A stretch of 64,000 nucleotides of DNA from Siderastrea radians (GCA_964017195.1 OZ024895.1:21450233-21514232); one strand, 5' to 3'; counted from the stretch's first letter, positions 12,301 through 27,300 are shown. Numbers and translations: made by a program. The notes: generated by a model from the letters alone, not told the origin.

Positions 12301-15300
12301 CAATGGGTAACACTATGCTTTTTTCTTTGTTTTGTTTTGTATGTGTTTAAAGTTTTTCCAGATATCAGTTTTTTCAATAAGTTTATCAGTTTTTGCAGTG
12401 TAATTATCTCTTTTTGTTCACTCGGCTCCACTTCCTTTTGTTTCCATCTACTACTTTTAACACCCCCACTTGAGTATCGCAAATTATAATTTTAAGCTTT
12501 TGTCCTTAAATGCTCGAGGGATTCGAGATTTTCATAAGCGTAAAGCAATTTTTACATGGATTAAGAAACAAAAAGTCGATATCGCTTTTCTACAAGAAAC
12601 ATACAGCTCCCGTGAAATTGAAAATCAATGGAAGTTTCAATGGCTAGGCAAAATGTTGTTTTCGCACGGCACAACTCACAGCAAAGGCGTTCTTATTCTT
12701 TTCAGCAGCGATCTTCAGATTGATATTAAGAACGTGCAGGGGGATAGCGAAGGCCGATATATCTTTGTGGAAGCACTTGTTCAAGATACACCGTTTCTTT
12801 TTGTTAATTTATATGCGCCAACAAAAAGGTGTGAACAATGCCCTTTCTTTGATCGCCTTGCCGAGGCTTTAGAAAACATGACTGCCGACCCCAACAGTCA
12901 AATTATCATTGGTGGTGACTTTAACACTCATCTTGACCCTATACTTGATAATCTAGGAGGAAGAATAGAATCCAAACCTTCTGTTAAAAAAATTAACGAA
13001 ATAATGACGGCAATGGATCTTATTGACATTTGGAGAATTCGCAACCCCGAAAAAAAGCAATACACGTGGACTCAAAAGAAACCGTTAATAAGACGACGCC
13101 TAGATTACTGGCTCATCAGCACAGAAATTCAAGATGACATCACGGAAGCAAACATAATCCCTGCTATTAAGTCTGATCATTCGGCAATAACTCTCACAAT
13201 AAATAGCCTAGATAAGCAACCATTTGGCCCTTCTCACTGGAAATTTAATTCTAGCCTCTTAGACGATGCGACTTATATCCATCTCATCACCTCAAAATAT
13301 TCCGACTGGCTTAATGAATTCAAAGACGTCAACGACAAACGCGTTCTGTGGGATCTAATTAAGTATAGAATAAGACAAGTTTCTATTAAATATAGCAAGG
13401 AAAAAGCTAGAGAACGAAGAGCCTGTCTGGTAGAAGCCGAACAAAAAGTTACGCAGTGCGATTTAATCTGCAATACAGACCCTTCAGAGAAAAACATCTA
13501 TAACCTTGAGACTGCAAAATATGAATACGAACTTCTTTATGACTATATTGTGAGGGGAAACATTGTAAGATCAAGAATAAATTGGTATGAAAATGGCGAA
13601 AAAAATTCAAAATACTTTCTTAATCTAGAAACTACAAGGTCCAGTAAAAACGCGGTCCGTCGACTTTTTGATTCTAAAGGAAAGATAACGGTTAACCCAC
13701 AAGCTATAATGAACGAACTTAAAAGCTACTATCAAAATCTAAACAGTAGCCGCGATCACGACTCGAATGAGGATCTTTGCTCAGATTTTTTGGATAACAA
13801 TAGTATCCCAACTCTAAGTGAACAATCAATGTTGGTATGCGAAGGAAAGCTTTCGCTCACGGAATGCCATAAAGCTCTACAAAAATTTCCAAACGGTAAA
13901 ACGCCGGGTAATGATGGCCTTACTGCCGAGTTTTACAAATGTTTTTGGAACTTACTAGGTCAGCAACTTACGGACTCCTTAAATTTCTCTTTTGAGAACG
14001 GCGAATTATCTAGCTCACAAAAACAGGCTGTCATTAGGCTTATAGACAAAAAAGACAGGGACAGAAGATACATTAAGAATTGGAGACCTATTTCTCTTTT
14101 AAATGTCGACGTCAAAATTGCCTCGAAAGCCCTCGCCTCGCGTTTAGAAAAAGTTTTACCAGAGATCATACATCCTGATCAGTATGCTTATGTCAAAGGA
14201 AGAACGATATTCGATGCCGTTAGGACAATTGACGATATTATGGAATACACTAAAATCAAACAGCTACCTGGACTAATGGTTGCTTTCGACTTCGAAAAAG
14301 CTTTCGATTCATTAAGTTGGCCTTTTTTGTTTAAAGCTTTGAAATCTTTTAACTTTGGTGAGTCCTTCATTAAATGGGTTTCTACACTTTATTCCAATAT
14401 TTCAAGCTGCGTCCTCAACAACGGCTTTGCGACACAAATGTTTGAAGTACGCAGGGGTGTTAGACAAGGTGACCCGCTGTCGGCCTATCTTTTCATCGTG
14501 GCTCTGGAGGTATTGCTTATCAAAATTCGTTGCGATAAGGAGATCAGAGGAATTATGGTTGAAAATAGAGAAATAAAATTAGCAGCTTTTGCTGATGACT
14601 TAACTACATTCTTACAAGGAATCAACTCCTTTCAACGCCTTTCTATAATTCTAGACGGCTTTGGAATCTGCTCAGGTCTGAAACTAAATGCGGAGAAGAC
14701 CGAAGCTTTATGGTTGGGGAGCAATCACGAGAACCCTCCGTATATCGATATAGAGAAAGTTAATAAACCAATCAAGATTCTAGGGGTGCATTTTACTTAC
14801 AACTGGCGCAAACGTCAAGAACTAAATTTCGATGCTGTATTGAAATCGATATCGAAAACTCTGAAGGGGTGGAAATGGAGGAACCTCACCCTATATGGGA
14901 AAATCCAGGTCGTGAAATCCTTCGTCATACCCAAATTTATGTTTCGTGCTTCTCTCATCTGTCTCCCTAAAGATATCATAAAACAGGCTAACTCCGTTAT
15001 TTATAAATTTATTTGGAAAGGAACGGATAAAATCAAACGTCTCGCTATTATCAGCGATTACAAAAACGGTGGTTGAAGAATGCCTCACATTGAAACATTA
15101 ATCGACACACATCGCATTATGTGTCTTAAAAAATATTCTCAGGACTATATTTCCCCTTGGAAGCACATCCTGTCTTTTTTTCTGAAGGACTACGGGGGCA
15201 AATTTCTTTTGCATTGTCATTTTAGTGTTGCTGATTTACCTAGCTATCTTCCAAATTTCTATAAAGAGTGTTTCACAGTCTGGTGCAAACTATCAACCTT

Positions 15301-18300
15301 ATCTGTTTCAACTCGCGAACATGTCCTAGAACAAGTATTATGGAACAACCAATTCCTTCGCATTGACGGAAAGCCCGTATTCTGCAAGAAAATATCTTCT
15401 AACGGTATAATATCCCTTGGAAGCATATTGACAAAAAATGGAAATCTCAAACCTTGGAATTTTTTTAAAGTAAATGGACTAAATCCCAACGACTATCTTC
15501 TACTTATAGGTCTTTATAAATCGCTCCCTTTTGCATGGAAAAAACTCATTAAATCCAATGATGAAGCTGATCATCCATCTATCTCTCAAAACACTGCCCT
15601 TAAATTCACTCTTAATTTGAAGGACGATACTCTGAGCCTTGACTCAATTACATCCTCAAAACTGTACTGGAAACAGATAGAGACTATTCAGGTCTATCCC
15701 TCTGCACGAGTCAAATACACTACTCGATTTTTTACTTGCAATCTTGATTGGGATACAATCTATCTGATTCCGCACCTTGTCACCCTAGACACCAAAACAA
15801 GAACTTTTCAATATAAAGTACTTAATCGAATAATCTTTACTAACAAAACACTATACAAAATGAGGTTAGTCGACTCACCTCTTTGCACCTTTTGTAAAAT
15901 TTCAGATGAATCCCTCGAGCATCTATTATGCAGTTGTGAATTTACTATAGCTTTCTGGAAGTCTGTTGTTCTTTGGGTTAAGTCTTTACACATTGACATT
16001 GACTCTCTAAACGATTGCGACATCATTTTTGGTCTTATACAAAAGAGGCCTCACTGGCTGCTTTTAAATCATATAATCATTGCTGGCAAACAGATTATCT
16101 ATCAAAACCGTCTGAAAAACTATGTACCATTACTGTCTCATCTTATAGCTAAATTAAGGTATACAGAATCTATTGAACGAGCAATAGCTAAAAAGAACAA
16201 CAGACTTAACATACACGAAGGGAAGTGGAAGCCTTTGCTTAATATTTAATGTATCAAAAGATACTGTACCGCTGGAAAAATTTAAATTTAATTAATTATT
16301 AAATTAAATTAATTTTATTTCATTATTTATTTATTTATTTTTTTTTTTTTTTCGTTTTAGTGTGTATAGGCCGTTTATCTTTATCTATGACAGTGATGTA
16401 ATGCAATGTATGTAGTGTAACGTATGCAACGTAGTCAGTAATCTCAGTCGATGTGTGTATGTAAAGATGTTAAAATGACAATAAAAAATAAAAAAAATAA
16501 AAAAAAAACAAGCTGAAACCACCTTCTGTCCACCCTCGACTGGGAGAGGCTATTTCTTCGACGAAAGGAACAGAAAGCCTTGATGATGTTTAAAACTATG
16601 AATGGACTTGCCCCAGATTATCTTCAAAGTCTTTTCTCTCAGCGTCACTCTATTTATAACTTAAGAGACTCTGAGGGAAAGCTGACGCTACCCAAACCAA
16701 ACACCAACTATTTGAAACGAAGCTTCTCTTACAGCGGGGCTATGTTATGGAATAACTTGCCCAAATGCCTAAAAAATGCTGTATCTGTTAATAATTTTAA
16801 GCAAATTATTAAGAAGATAGCTGATATATCGGATTCCCACACAGCAATCATGTAAAGCAATTGTAATTAGTTTTAGTTATTTACTTAGTTAAGCTTAATT
16901 AACTGATGATTTTCCGTGTTTAAATAAAGTTCTACTTACTTACTTACTTACAGGTGCAGTGCCTTAACCCTTAAACGCCCAATATTAACATCCATATTCT
17001 CCTTACATTTCTTATGTTACTAGTTGGGAGAATTTGATCAAAAATCAAGACATTTAATCATTGGTGATCATTTTCTTTATTCCTATGAGCTGTATGTTTG
17101 ATAAAGAAGTAATACTGTAAGGAGAAATTAGATGCTTGTCACTGTTGGGTTAAACTCTGATCACCAGTGATGGGTCCATTATGGTGGACGACGTTTGCGG
17201 TGTTCGCTCTTGTGCTTGCGCCATGTTGCAATTGGTTTCACGCAAATGTACGCGCAAGAACAAGGAAGCAGGAAATATTCCTTTCTCTTGTACTTTCGTT
17301 TGTGCTTTTGACGATGCTTGTGTCGCACCAGTTTACATGTACGTGTTTTGTACTTATACTTCTGTCGCATGAGTAAACCAGCCTATAACTGTTCGGCTTC
17401 CATCTTCACTGTAACCAATACCATGTAATCTTCCCTCCTGCGCATGCCCCTAAGGTTCATTTAGAACTTCAACAACAAAAAAGCAAAACGGTTTACCTTG
17501 TAAAAGCTCAAAGCATAAGACTTGCTCGTGAAGAAGTTGATGTGTTGTTTTCTCCAGTCTGAGTTGAAAGATGTGTACGGTGTACCAAACAACAGAACGC
17601 GTAGGGCCTGAAAAATGTTAAAATATTTCCGTATAAAATAGTTTTACCGAGGAGATTATGAAGTGACATAATCTCTTGGTTTTACCTTTTTAACGATACA
17701 GAATGGGTAATGAAATTCTCAGAAAACCGATCAGGAAAAGTGAGCCTGCACGAAAGCCGTTGAATTTTGAATTCTCTGCGTTCGTTCACGAACGCAGCAT
17801 TCTGATTGGCTTGAAATGACACGCGATGACAGGCTTTATTATTGTGACAAATAACAAGCAAGGTGGTGTTATTGTTTGGCGCCTTTCTCGGTTTTTTTAG
17901 ACTGCGAGCAGTCTCTTTCTTCTCCTAGAAGGAAAATAGGACGACTGCTCGCAGTCTGCCGGTTTTCAATCCATTCAATTTCTTAATGTGACTCGGCTGG
18001 TTGCGTCTGGTTAGCGATCGCGGTTTTGTGTCAGTTTTTGGAATATCAGCCACGTTTGTTTCGGTTATTGCAGCCTGGTTTTAGTGCGTGGTAGTTTTCA
18101 AGCCTCTCTTCTTGGGATCTCCGTAATGACAGGATCTGTAGCATTTTACTCGACCGTGCAATGAGCATTATCTTGCAGTCTTTGTTACACCGAGTCCGGT
18201 TATTTGTTATTGTGGGAAAATGGTATCGCTTGTTCCTGATTACAGATGTTTGCAACGCATAATGCAAGGGTGAAGTTTTCTGCGGTAGCGGCTCGATACT

Positions 18301-21300
18301 CTTTGTAACTGCAAGTTTCATGTCCCCGGAGTTCGATATTTTTAAAACTTCTACTGCGTTTTCGTGCATCGATTCCGAGTCATCAGCACAGATGCCTTCG
18401 CGATTTGATTTCTCGAGTATTCCTAGTTCCGTACTGATTTCGAATAGACCACATTTAAAAGCGGCACAAATTGTCAACTGTTTTTATAATTTTCTGCGAT
18501 ATTCCGGCACATTTATAAAGAACTCGAACCACTCGAGTGTGAAAATCTGCTGTCGTGTTTGTTTACATTTTGCTTCGTTTGTATTGGTTAGATATTTGAT
18601 ACCTTGACAGTTAAGACTTGTCACCTCGCAGGGGCGGAATTCAAAATTCAAAGGCTTTCGTGCAGGCTCACTTTTCCTCGCCCAATTCTTATCGCAGCTT
18701 CACTCGCCGACTTCCGCCGCTAAGATACTCGCGCGAATAACACACTAAGTGAGCCTGCTCGCAGACTATTTAGCCGACAAGCTACTATCGCATGCTCTAG
18801 AATGAGAGGAAAAAGAGACTACTCGAAGTCTATCCTTAACTAGCCAACGCCTCAAAGTTGAGTCTCTACCTAGACTTATTATTTTGTCCCAAGTCGCTAG
18901 TTTCACTTGTTACGGAGAACGCGCGCGCAGCAAAATGACAGCTGCTCTACAGAACGAGCGACAAACGCACAACACACATCACGTACCTCAAGTGTCGCAT
19001 CGGACCAGGCTACACACACGTACAACCATTTCAAATAACGTTGTCGGAAAGCCTACGTAATGAGACCTCAAGGTGATAGAGGTACTTTACTAATAAATTT
19101 ACCAAACTTAGTTATTGCTCTCCCCTACAGAAAATAAATTACATAGACATAGTGTTGATGGTCCTTTCACCCATCCTATGGCAGTGACAGCCGTGAAATT
19201 ACAGCCGAATCACAAAAGGTTCAGTACAGCTACCCATACTACCTTTCGATCTTGTCACGTAAGAGCAAGGCTCTGAAATCCGACAACGTTAATTGAAATA
19301 ACTGTATACGGATACGGCGTGCAGTTACCGATCACCTAAACATCTCTTTTGTAGCCAAGAAAAAACGAGCGACTAGAGCAAGTCTACGGTCTAGCAAAAG
19401 GCTAAATAAACTGAAAGTAGCGGCCAGACCTTGACAGTAACTTCTGGTCTTGCAAGCAACAATTTCAGAGATATACGGTTTTCTGAGAGAATAACAGCAA
19501 TTTTATTTTACCCTAGCGACATCCAGTGTAATTGGCTCTCCACCTGGAACAGCAGGTTTAACCGGTTCTGTAACCGGTTCAATAGTGCGCTCTCTTTCTA
19601 AACGTTGCCTGGATCTAGAAGAATTTTGCCTCTTTGAACGAACTGGAGTAACATGCGTAGATAACAATGGACCAATATCTGAAACGAAATTAACTACATT
19701 GACTTTATCCAGAAGATAAGGCCGTATTTATGGTTACTACTACCATAATTACACTAACAGTAGTCTTTCTTTCCGCTCAAGGATAGTCAAGCAAAAAGCG
19801 CGAAAAAGCGCGAAAATCGCCTGCCGCGTGGAAACGTGACGCGCGCGTGATGAGCCGCTACATTAGTCAGCCGGCTCACTACACTAGCGGCTCGTCATGC
19901 GCGCACCACGCTTTCATGCGGCAGGCGATTTTCCCACTCGCTCGACCATCCTTGAGCGGAAAGAGTGACTGTTCGGCGTAGTGTCTACCATTGTATACTA
20001 CACGGGCACGTTTTCTGATCAACCCGGCTTCCACCCCCGGCTCAAAAACCGCACCAAAAACGATCCGCGTCTGAAGAGTTAATGCGGAATCGATTTGATC
20101 GTTCTCCTTGACGCTTTTATCTTAATTCTTTATTCAAACTTGTGTTTCTCTTCCGAGCAGATATACAAAAACAAGACCGCCTAATGCTTTGTTTGGTGAC
20201 GCAACGAATAAACTGAAATAGAGGACACCTTCACAGAACCAAAATAACAGAGAGAGGACAAATGGTGTTATTTTAAGAAGTCATTTTACGTTTGTCGCAG
20301 GAAAGCAGCACAACCATTGGACTTGAAGTTTGTGGACGCAGTTTCAGTGTTTCCAACAATAGATGAAACTGCAATATTTTCAAAAGGGCTTACTTTTAGA
20401 GGATCCGGTTTTAGTGGCACAAGACGAAGCTGCATAGAAGGCGGTTAAAACAAAACCACGTCTGTTTAAACGCTGACTAAACAACTGTCTAGAAGGTAAA
20501 TGTTTGATAACTGTTATCCGCTGAAATAGGTATTTATCCACTAAATCACTGAATAGTGCTTGCCGCGCTTTGAACAACACTGCCCTGCAAAATAGCTTGT
20601 TGTTGCTGTAGCAACTGATCAGGGCATGAAGTTGTCAAAGACGCCGGCCAGTTAGAACAAGCGTATATACTTCTTCAGAAAGGCATCAAAGAGAACAACT
20701 GAACTTAGAAAACCTAACAGATGAGCCAATGCTAATGACCAACAGAGGTACGCTCAAAGTTAGACAACAACACAGTAACCGGTGCAGAAGTATTTGGTTG
20801 GGGCAGTGTATGTACTAAACTATTTTAATAGTGCAGTACACTTACGGCAAACATATAATGCTTATGTTTCTCACACAGTTTTATTTTCTCGACCCTACCA
20901 CAGATCGCGAATTTCGCGAAATATTTGAAATCTCCCTAAAACGGGTTGGAAAGTGAATTTTCAATGAAAAAATGGAAAAACAATGGTTTTGACATGAAAT
21001 TTATCTCTTCATGCTAAATTCAAGCAAAAATCTGTTCCAACCGTCATATTTTCCAAAATTCTCAAATTGCCATACCCTGGGCATTAAAAAGTCCAGGCAG
21101 TGGGCCATTTTAAAAAATCTCATCTCCAGGGCATGAAAAAACTCGGCACATGCCCTGCATCCCGAAAGTTTCAACTCTTGCCAAGGATGATATCGAGGCT
21201 GGTTCATGGAAACGAGGTTGAATTTCATGCCCGGCATGAAAATCTAAATTTCATGCAGGGCATGAAAATCGGATGATATCGAGGCTACTGTACGGAAACG

Positions 21301-24300
21301 AGGTTGCATTTCATGCCCGGCATGAAAATATAAATTTCATACCCGTTTCATGCCCGGCATGAAATCGGGTGATATCGAGGCTACTGCACGGAAACGAGGT
21401 TGCATTTCATGCCCGGCATGAAAATCTAAATTTCATGCCGGGCATGAAATCGGTGGAAACCTAAATTTCACGCCGGGCATGAAAATATCTTTTTGGCTGA
21501 TTTCAAGCCTGGCCGGGCATGAATTTAGGTTTCAACCAGTTCCATCCGGGGCATGAAATTTAGTCCTTGCCTTATTTGCAGTTGAAAATTTGGACGTTTT
21601 CTGTTGGTACGTTCATTAAATGGCGCTCGGATTGTGTCATGCAATCTTCGGCTGGATCAGATTTTCAGTGACTGGTGATCTCATTGCAATCCTCTAAATC
21701 ACTGAATAAACAAATTCTGTCGAGAAAATTTGTAACCTTTTATTTGCTAGGTTTTGTTCCTGAAGTTCACAGTATAATACTCTTTAGTCGACCATTCGGT
21801 CCCCTCCCCCCACCCCGCCTTTATCAATTTTTGATTGCATTGGTATCAAAGGCTTATGAAAACATTCTTAGAATTGACACTACCGGTAATGCACTTCTTT
21901 GATCACTAATGCTCGGCTCAGTTACTGAATCAACCACCACCCACCAACACACTCATTCGCACACTCACTGCACTCATGTTATGACAAAAGCTTCTGTGCG
22001 GACAACATTGACGCTGTCCTCCTATTCCATAACGTTGTATTGGGCTTGGACGTCTTCGACTGCAAAGTGAAGAGAGAGATATGTTAAAGAGAAGAACAAA
22101 TAGATGCACAGTTGACATAAGCCCAGGGTGAAGTATATACAGTCGAACCTCCCAGTGCGACCACCTCCCTTGACAGCGACCACCTAAATTCCCCCAGTCA
22201 TTTCACTATAGCTGCCGCAAGCGACCACCTCCGTAAGTGTCCACTTTTAGGCGGTGAAATTTTCCATTGTTTTTAACTTCCGATAAGCAACAACTACAGC
22301 AGTGGGAACCATGGACTCCTTGCTTGAATTAGGGTTGTGTTTTCTTTTCACATTTGTGTTTTCGTTACTTTTAAAGACATACGCTGTATTAGGTATTTCC
22401 AGGAGCATATCTGGTATTTCATAAGGCAAACTGTTATCGTTTCAGTAGTTATTCTGTCCGTATAATAACAGATAATAGCGAGATTGAGTACGACTTGAAT
22501 TCCTTGTCGCGCGCTTTTGTAATCTGTCCTGTGAATATCGTTCACTTAGCATTCTCCTCCGCTGGTCAGCAAGAGGGAGGAACGATGGCTTTGAGAACGT
22601 AACGTTTTTGAAATGTGAAAGTCGAACTCGTACTCAATCTCGTATACGTAGTCAGATCTGAAGGTCGCTGATAAATACCCGAGTGATTCGAAATCCGAAA
22701 ACTGGCTTTCGCGATGCCAATCCCAAATTTCCTTCCCGTGTTGAGCCAGCAAAGGCAGAAATCATACCCAGCGGTTCCTCCAGGGTTTCCTTTTTGACAA
22801 AATGGCCAGCGAAGCCTTTTATATAGTCAGTGATTTTTTTGGTTTATTCTGTCCACGGTTTACAAAAACAGCAACGGAACTACTTTACAGAAAGCTACGG
22901 ATTGTCACCACACCTTATTGCTTAAGCATTTTTTCGGTTGTTTTGGAATATTGCCGTTTTGACAGACAATCAGGTAAATGCCGAACGGTGGACTCAGATT
23001 TGATATTGATTTGTTCCTATTGTCATTCTTTAAAAAATCGTTTCAACTTACTTTTAAATGTCTTGAATTATGCGGCAGGTCCTGGCAGAATATCTTTACC
23101 GTCCGATTGCAAAGTCTGTGGGATTCATACATCTGCCATCCAGATTTGAACACATTTAAGCTTATTGCAAATCCTGTATATACAAAACAAATTAGAAGTA
23201 AGAAAATTTGCGTCCACGGAGCTAGAACGCTGATTAGAAACTTATTAGCTTACATATCGGTCATTTTGATGTGAACTCCGTAGTTGAAATTTCAATTGAC
23301 GTTGCGTGAGAAACATACACAGCGGTAAAAACAATGTAAACAAACTTACCAGTTAGTTAAACGGGAGGGAAGGCTGAAAACGTCGAGTAACATTTCTTTG
23401 CGCCTGGGATGCATTCTTGTTTTGCTCTTTTGCTCACGAAATTTTTTCACCTTGCTGACGATAAATTGCGTGTTCAAAAGCGAGAAAACGTCAGCGTATG
23501 ACTGAATTCGCATCAGCCGAAGAGACCCGAATATTCGAGCGTCAGAGTGTTTTAGTTTTAGTATATGACTTTGTCGGCAAGCAAAGCGGCCGAAGTGCTG
23601 TCGGAAAATGGGCGAATTTTTGTGGCGTATATTTGTGGCGTCACTTGCTTCATGTTCGCGTAATCGCTTCTTTGGCATTTCAGTCTCACCTTTCCAGCTG
23701 GTTCATCTTCGTTCTGCAGATACGCAAATGGTGTTATTGAGAAGCTATAACCTCCTGTGAGTGTCTGGTGGCGGTTTATTTCTCCGGTAAGTACATAATC
23801 TTAACACTTGCTCTTCTTCGTCTTCGCGGCGAAGACTGTTTTTATTTCCATCAACAATGTGTAAAAACGTTTCCAAATAATGGTTATTATGGAAACGTTT
23901 ATCTCTTTCTTTTCGTTTGATTGTTTGTTTTCTGTTGGCCACTAGTGTTGTAGTTAAACCAGCGATATTATGAGACATGCAGCTGCATACTCAGCTTATT
24001 GGCTTTGGTTTCACTTTATACTTGCAGCTCATACTTAACAGGAATATGTTATTTCTCTGTTGTTTGCTTATGGTCGCTAACTTTGACCACCTGTTTTACA
24101 CACACAATTCATTTCAGTTTAAGCGAAAAACAGATTTTTTTAAGCTCAGGTAAATGTAAAGCATTTAAATGTAAAGCTCACTATGACTTTGCATCAAGCT
24201 GTGATATTAGTCAAACTCAAAGAATTTTAGTTTTACTTAGCTCGTCAACAGACGTGACAAAGTTTTTTATTCATGTTGGAAAGGCAACATCGTTTCAAAT

Positions 24301-27300
24301 AGTTTTTGTCATTCATGATCACTGAAAACTGGATTGTGGTTAATAGAAAATCGGGAAATTTCAGGGAAGATTTTTGTCTGATGAGTGGCAACCTTGTTTT
24401 CCCGATCCTAAAATTCAGGTGACTATTGTGTTTTTCGTCTCAGTGAAAGTGAAAATTATATTGCCTTAATCAGGTCATTCATTATTGTTTAACAAGAACA
24501 ACCTAAAGAATTGTACCACATGATCAGACTAGCATAACTCTGTTGAGGGTTGCATTAATTATAGTTTAGTTTCACTTAAATATTTTTAGGTTTATTCAGG
24601 CCAGTACCTGGACTTAATGGCTAAAAAAGACCAGAACATTTGTCACTCCAAAAGGGAGAAGGGCCAGCAAAGAGGGTTATCAAGGAAAGGATAAATCATA
24701 GAACTGTAAGTAGATAAATTCTTTCTTTTAGGTTGGAATACGCTTGAGGGGAGAGCTTACAATTTTAATTGGCAAGACATGGGGTGGAGATAGGTCAGAA
24801 TGACAATTCCTTCTGTGTGACATCATCTGCTATTTCAAAGAAAATTGACAAAAAATCTCTGCTTACTATGCATTGCTTTTACAACCTGTCCCTGTGGCAA
24901 AATAAAAATCAAACAATGGGAAGCATTATTTATTTTTAGTTACTTCAGGTATCCTGATCATAACCTAGGAGTGCTACAAACTCCCTTTGTGTGCACTATT
25001 TAACCCACTTATTTGCCCCAAGATCAACAGGCATGCATGTTCTCCTGACTGCTTGTTCTCCACACATCTAAGGTACTACTTGGGAGAATTTTGTTCAACA
25101 TCAAGACTATGACTTTTATGTTTGATCAACGTTCTTTACTTTGCTTCTCACAAATATATGATGCCTGCAACAGGCCACAGACACTGAAAAATATGAAGTG
25201 GTCAATAGATTGCAAGAGTTGTTATGCAAGATGTTAGTATGTGTATTAATTTTACAATTGATACTAAGGTGATTCCATTCAGTTAACTCGGGGTGTGATA
25301 ACACCAGGGAAGCCCTCTGTGTGTTATTAAGTGCTACCACAACTACCACAAGTGCTACAACAGTCATAACACAGTTGTCATTTATCCTGATGTTCAATTT
25401 CTTGTTTTCAGCTGAAGAAAGAATTCTTAGTGAAGTGGAAATTCTCCTGGGTGGAGACAAAAAACAGGACAAGCAAGAACACAGACATTGAAAAGGAAAA
25501 TGGAAAAAGAATTTAGAGTAACTCCTTAAAGTGGATTAAGCATTTGGTGGAAAAAGTAGAAATATATTTATTGATTTTTTTTTAATTTTTTCCTATAATT
25601 AAAATGGACAAATGGGAACGAGGGCCCGGTTGTTCGAAAGCCGATTAGCGTTAACCTTGGGTTAAATTTTGTCCAGGCTTTCTGATTCTCTTGATGTTAA
25701 AAAGCGTTACTGCTGCTAACTTCATGTGGCAATTTAAAGTAGCCAGAGTCAAACTGTTAAGTGAAAATAATTTACTGGAATCCACCTTGCTTGAAACAAC
25801 CAGGTCCTGACATAGTCTGTTTCCTGACCATGATGGTCTGTTTCCATCAGATGGTTTTTAATTGGGGGAAAGGGGATTTCTGGTGAAAATTAATTTCTGT
25901 GTTGGGGAGATCAAAGTGGTTAAATTTGGCCTTTTAAACATGTAATTTTACAAGAATGGTGCCATGTTATCACACCATACTTAGCCATTTTGACCTCACA
26001 GACAGTCATGATGTCCAAATTACACTGTTTGCAAAGGAGACTGACATGGAATATTTTCTCTTGGTCACATATCCCATCCTGCATGCAATGACCCAGTGAA
26101 AAATGTTTTCCCCCACATAGTCCTCCTTGGCATCCATCCACATGAGCAAAACCAAATTAACTGTCTTTACTACCTTCAAGGGTTCAGGGGAAACATTGAT
26201 GCTTATTTGGAAGATTTGAAATTTATCACAGCATCTCTCCCCCCCCCCCCCCCCATCACCACAGCCTGCCTCCAACTTCCCTGTTCCTTTCAATAAATAA
26301 GTCTATAGGGAAGATGTTACTTTTAAAATAGGGGCAATTGATTCCCAACTGGCCAGGGGGACAGAGGGTACCCCCCCTGTATAAGCTATATAGATATCTG
26401 CTACCCCAAGGGGTATGGCTTTTTGGTTTGAAAATGGGTATGGATTTTGACTGCTTTGGTCTGAAAGTCTGATTTGGGTACCAGATCTGAAAATGGGTAT
26501 GGATTCAGAGGTTAGGGCTAAAAACATGTTTTACACTGGAGAACTTGGCAGCACACCCCCACTAAAAATTCCTAGGAGTACCCCTCTCCTCCTGGGATGT
26601 GAATAGTGAACTTAGAATAAATGTTAATTAGCCTGATGTTGAACAGTGTAAATTATACGATATTACATCTGTACTCACTGCCCTGTATGAAAAATGACTA
26701 GTTAATTCTTAACCATCAGAGGTTAAATAAGGAAACAGTAAAAAATTGGGAAATTGAGTTGTGTTGATTGTGTTGAGCTTGGGACCACTTTCCCCAGAAA
26801 GTGGATAGCAATAGATTGCCAGTAGACTACTAACTTCTTATGGTGTTGGTCATCGAGTTAAAGTAAAGGGCTCTTAATTATTCTGCTTTCTTATGAAAAG
26901 GTTGATAATCTTATTTTTATCGTTGAGGACACTCAAGGAGACGTATGTGTAGGATATGGTATGTTGTATAAGCATTTCATTGGACCGCAACCAATCAACA
27001 ATAAAGGATTTCTAACTACCCCCTGTTGCGTCCACGTTTTGACACTTTGAGTATTGTTAGTACTTGGGCCAGTAAAGGTTCTGGAAGAGACAATTTGTCA
27101 GTGTGGGGATCGGTGTTTGAAGAATTTCAGCTCATTTGTAGGAGTCACTCAAGGGTCATCTCATTGTTTACACTTTTGATAAACACTGGATTTTTTATAA
27201 TCCTTCATTGTCAGCAATTTCTTTTGATTTAGATGCGACGGTGGAGAAGGAAATGCCGTTTCAACCTGAATAGAAAACTGACTTTATACCCACTGAGTGT

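Larger units (their letters stand above)
11115..16521 (+). mobile_element. Near-full-length Tx1/L1-like LINE with 14-bp target duplication
   Basis: The direct repeat ACAAGCTGAAACCA at 11,115-11,128 and 16,508-16,521 flanks a 5,379-bp insertion (11,129-16,507). The insertion has a short 5' leader, ORF1, ORF2, an AT-rich 3' end and an A-rich tail (AATAAAAAATAAAAAAAATA). The matching target duplications and nearly open ORFs imply a fairly recent insertion. It lies antisense in the large intron of the MINDY4-like gene and is nested in an older LINE. Confidence 0.9.

Noticed and set aside
12192..12482. ORFs between LINE ORF1 and ORF2
   Set aside because: They overlap on both strands in the inter-ORF spacer and lack LINE motifs.
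18046..18477. 143-codon minus-strand ORF inside the 17,733-18,678 element as a transposase
   Set aside because: No DDE, zinc-finger or other transposase motif could be seen.
22802..23274. Overlapping plus-strand ORFs of 115 and 98 codons
   Set aside because: No splice or homology support, and neither frame shows a motif.
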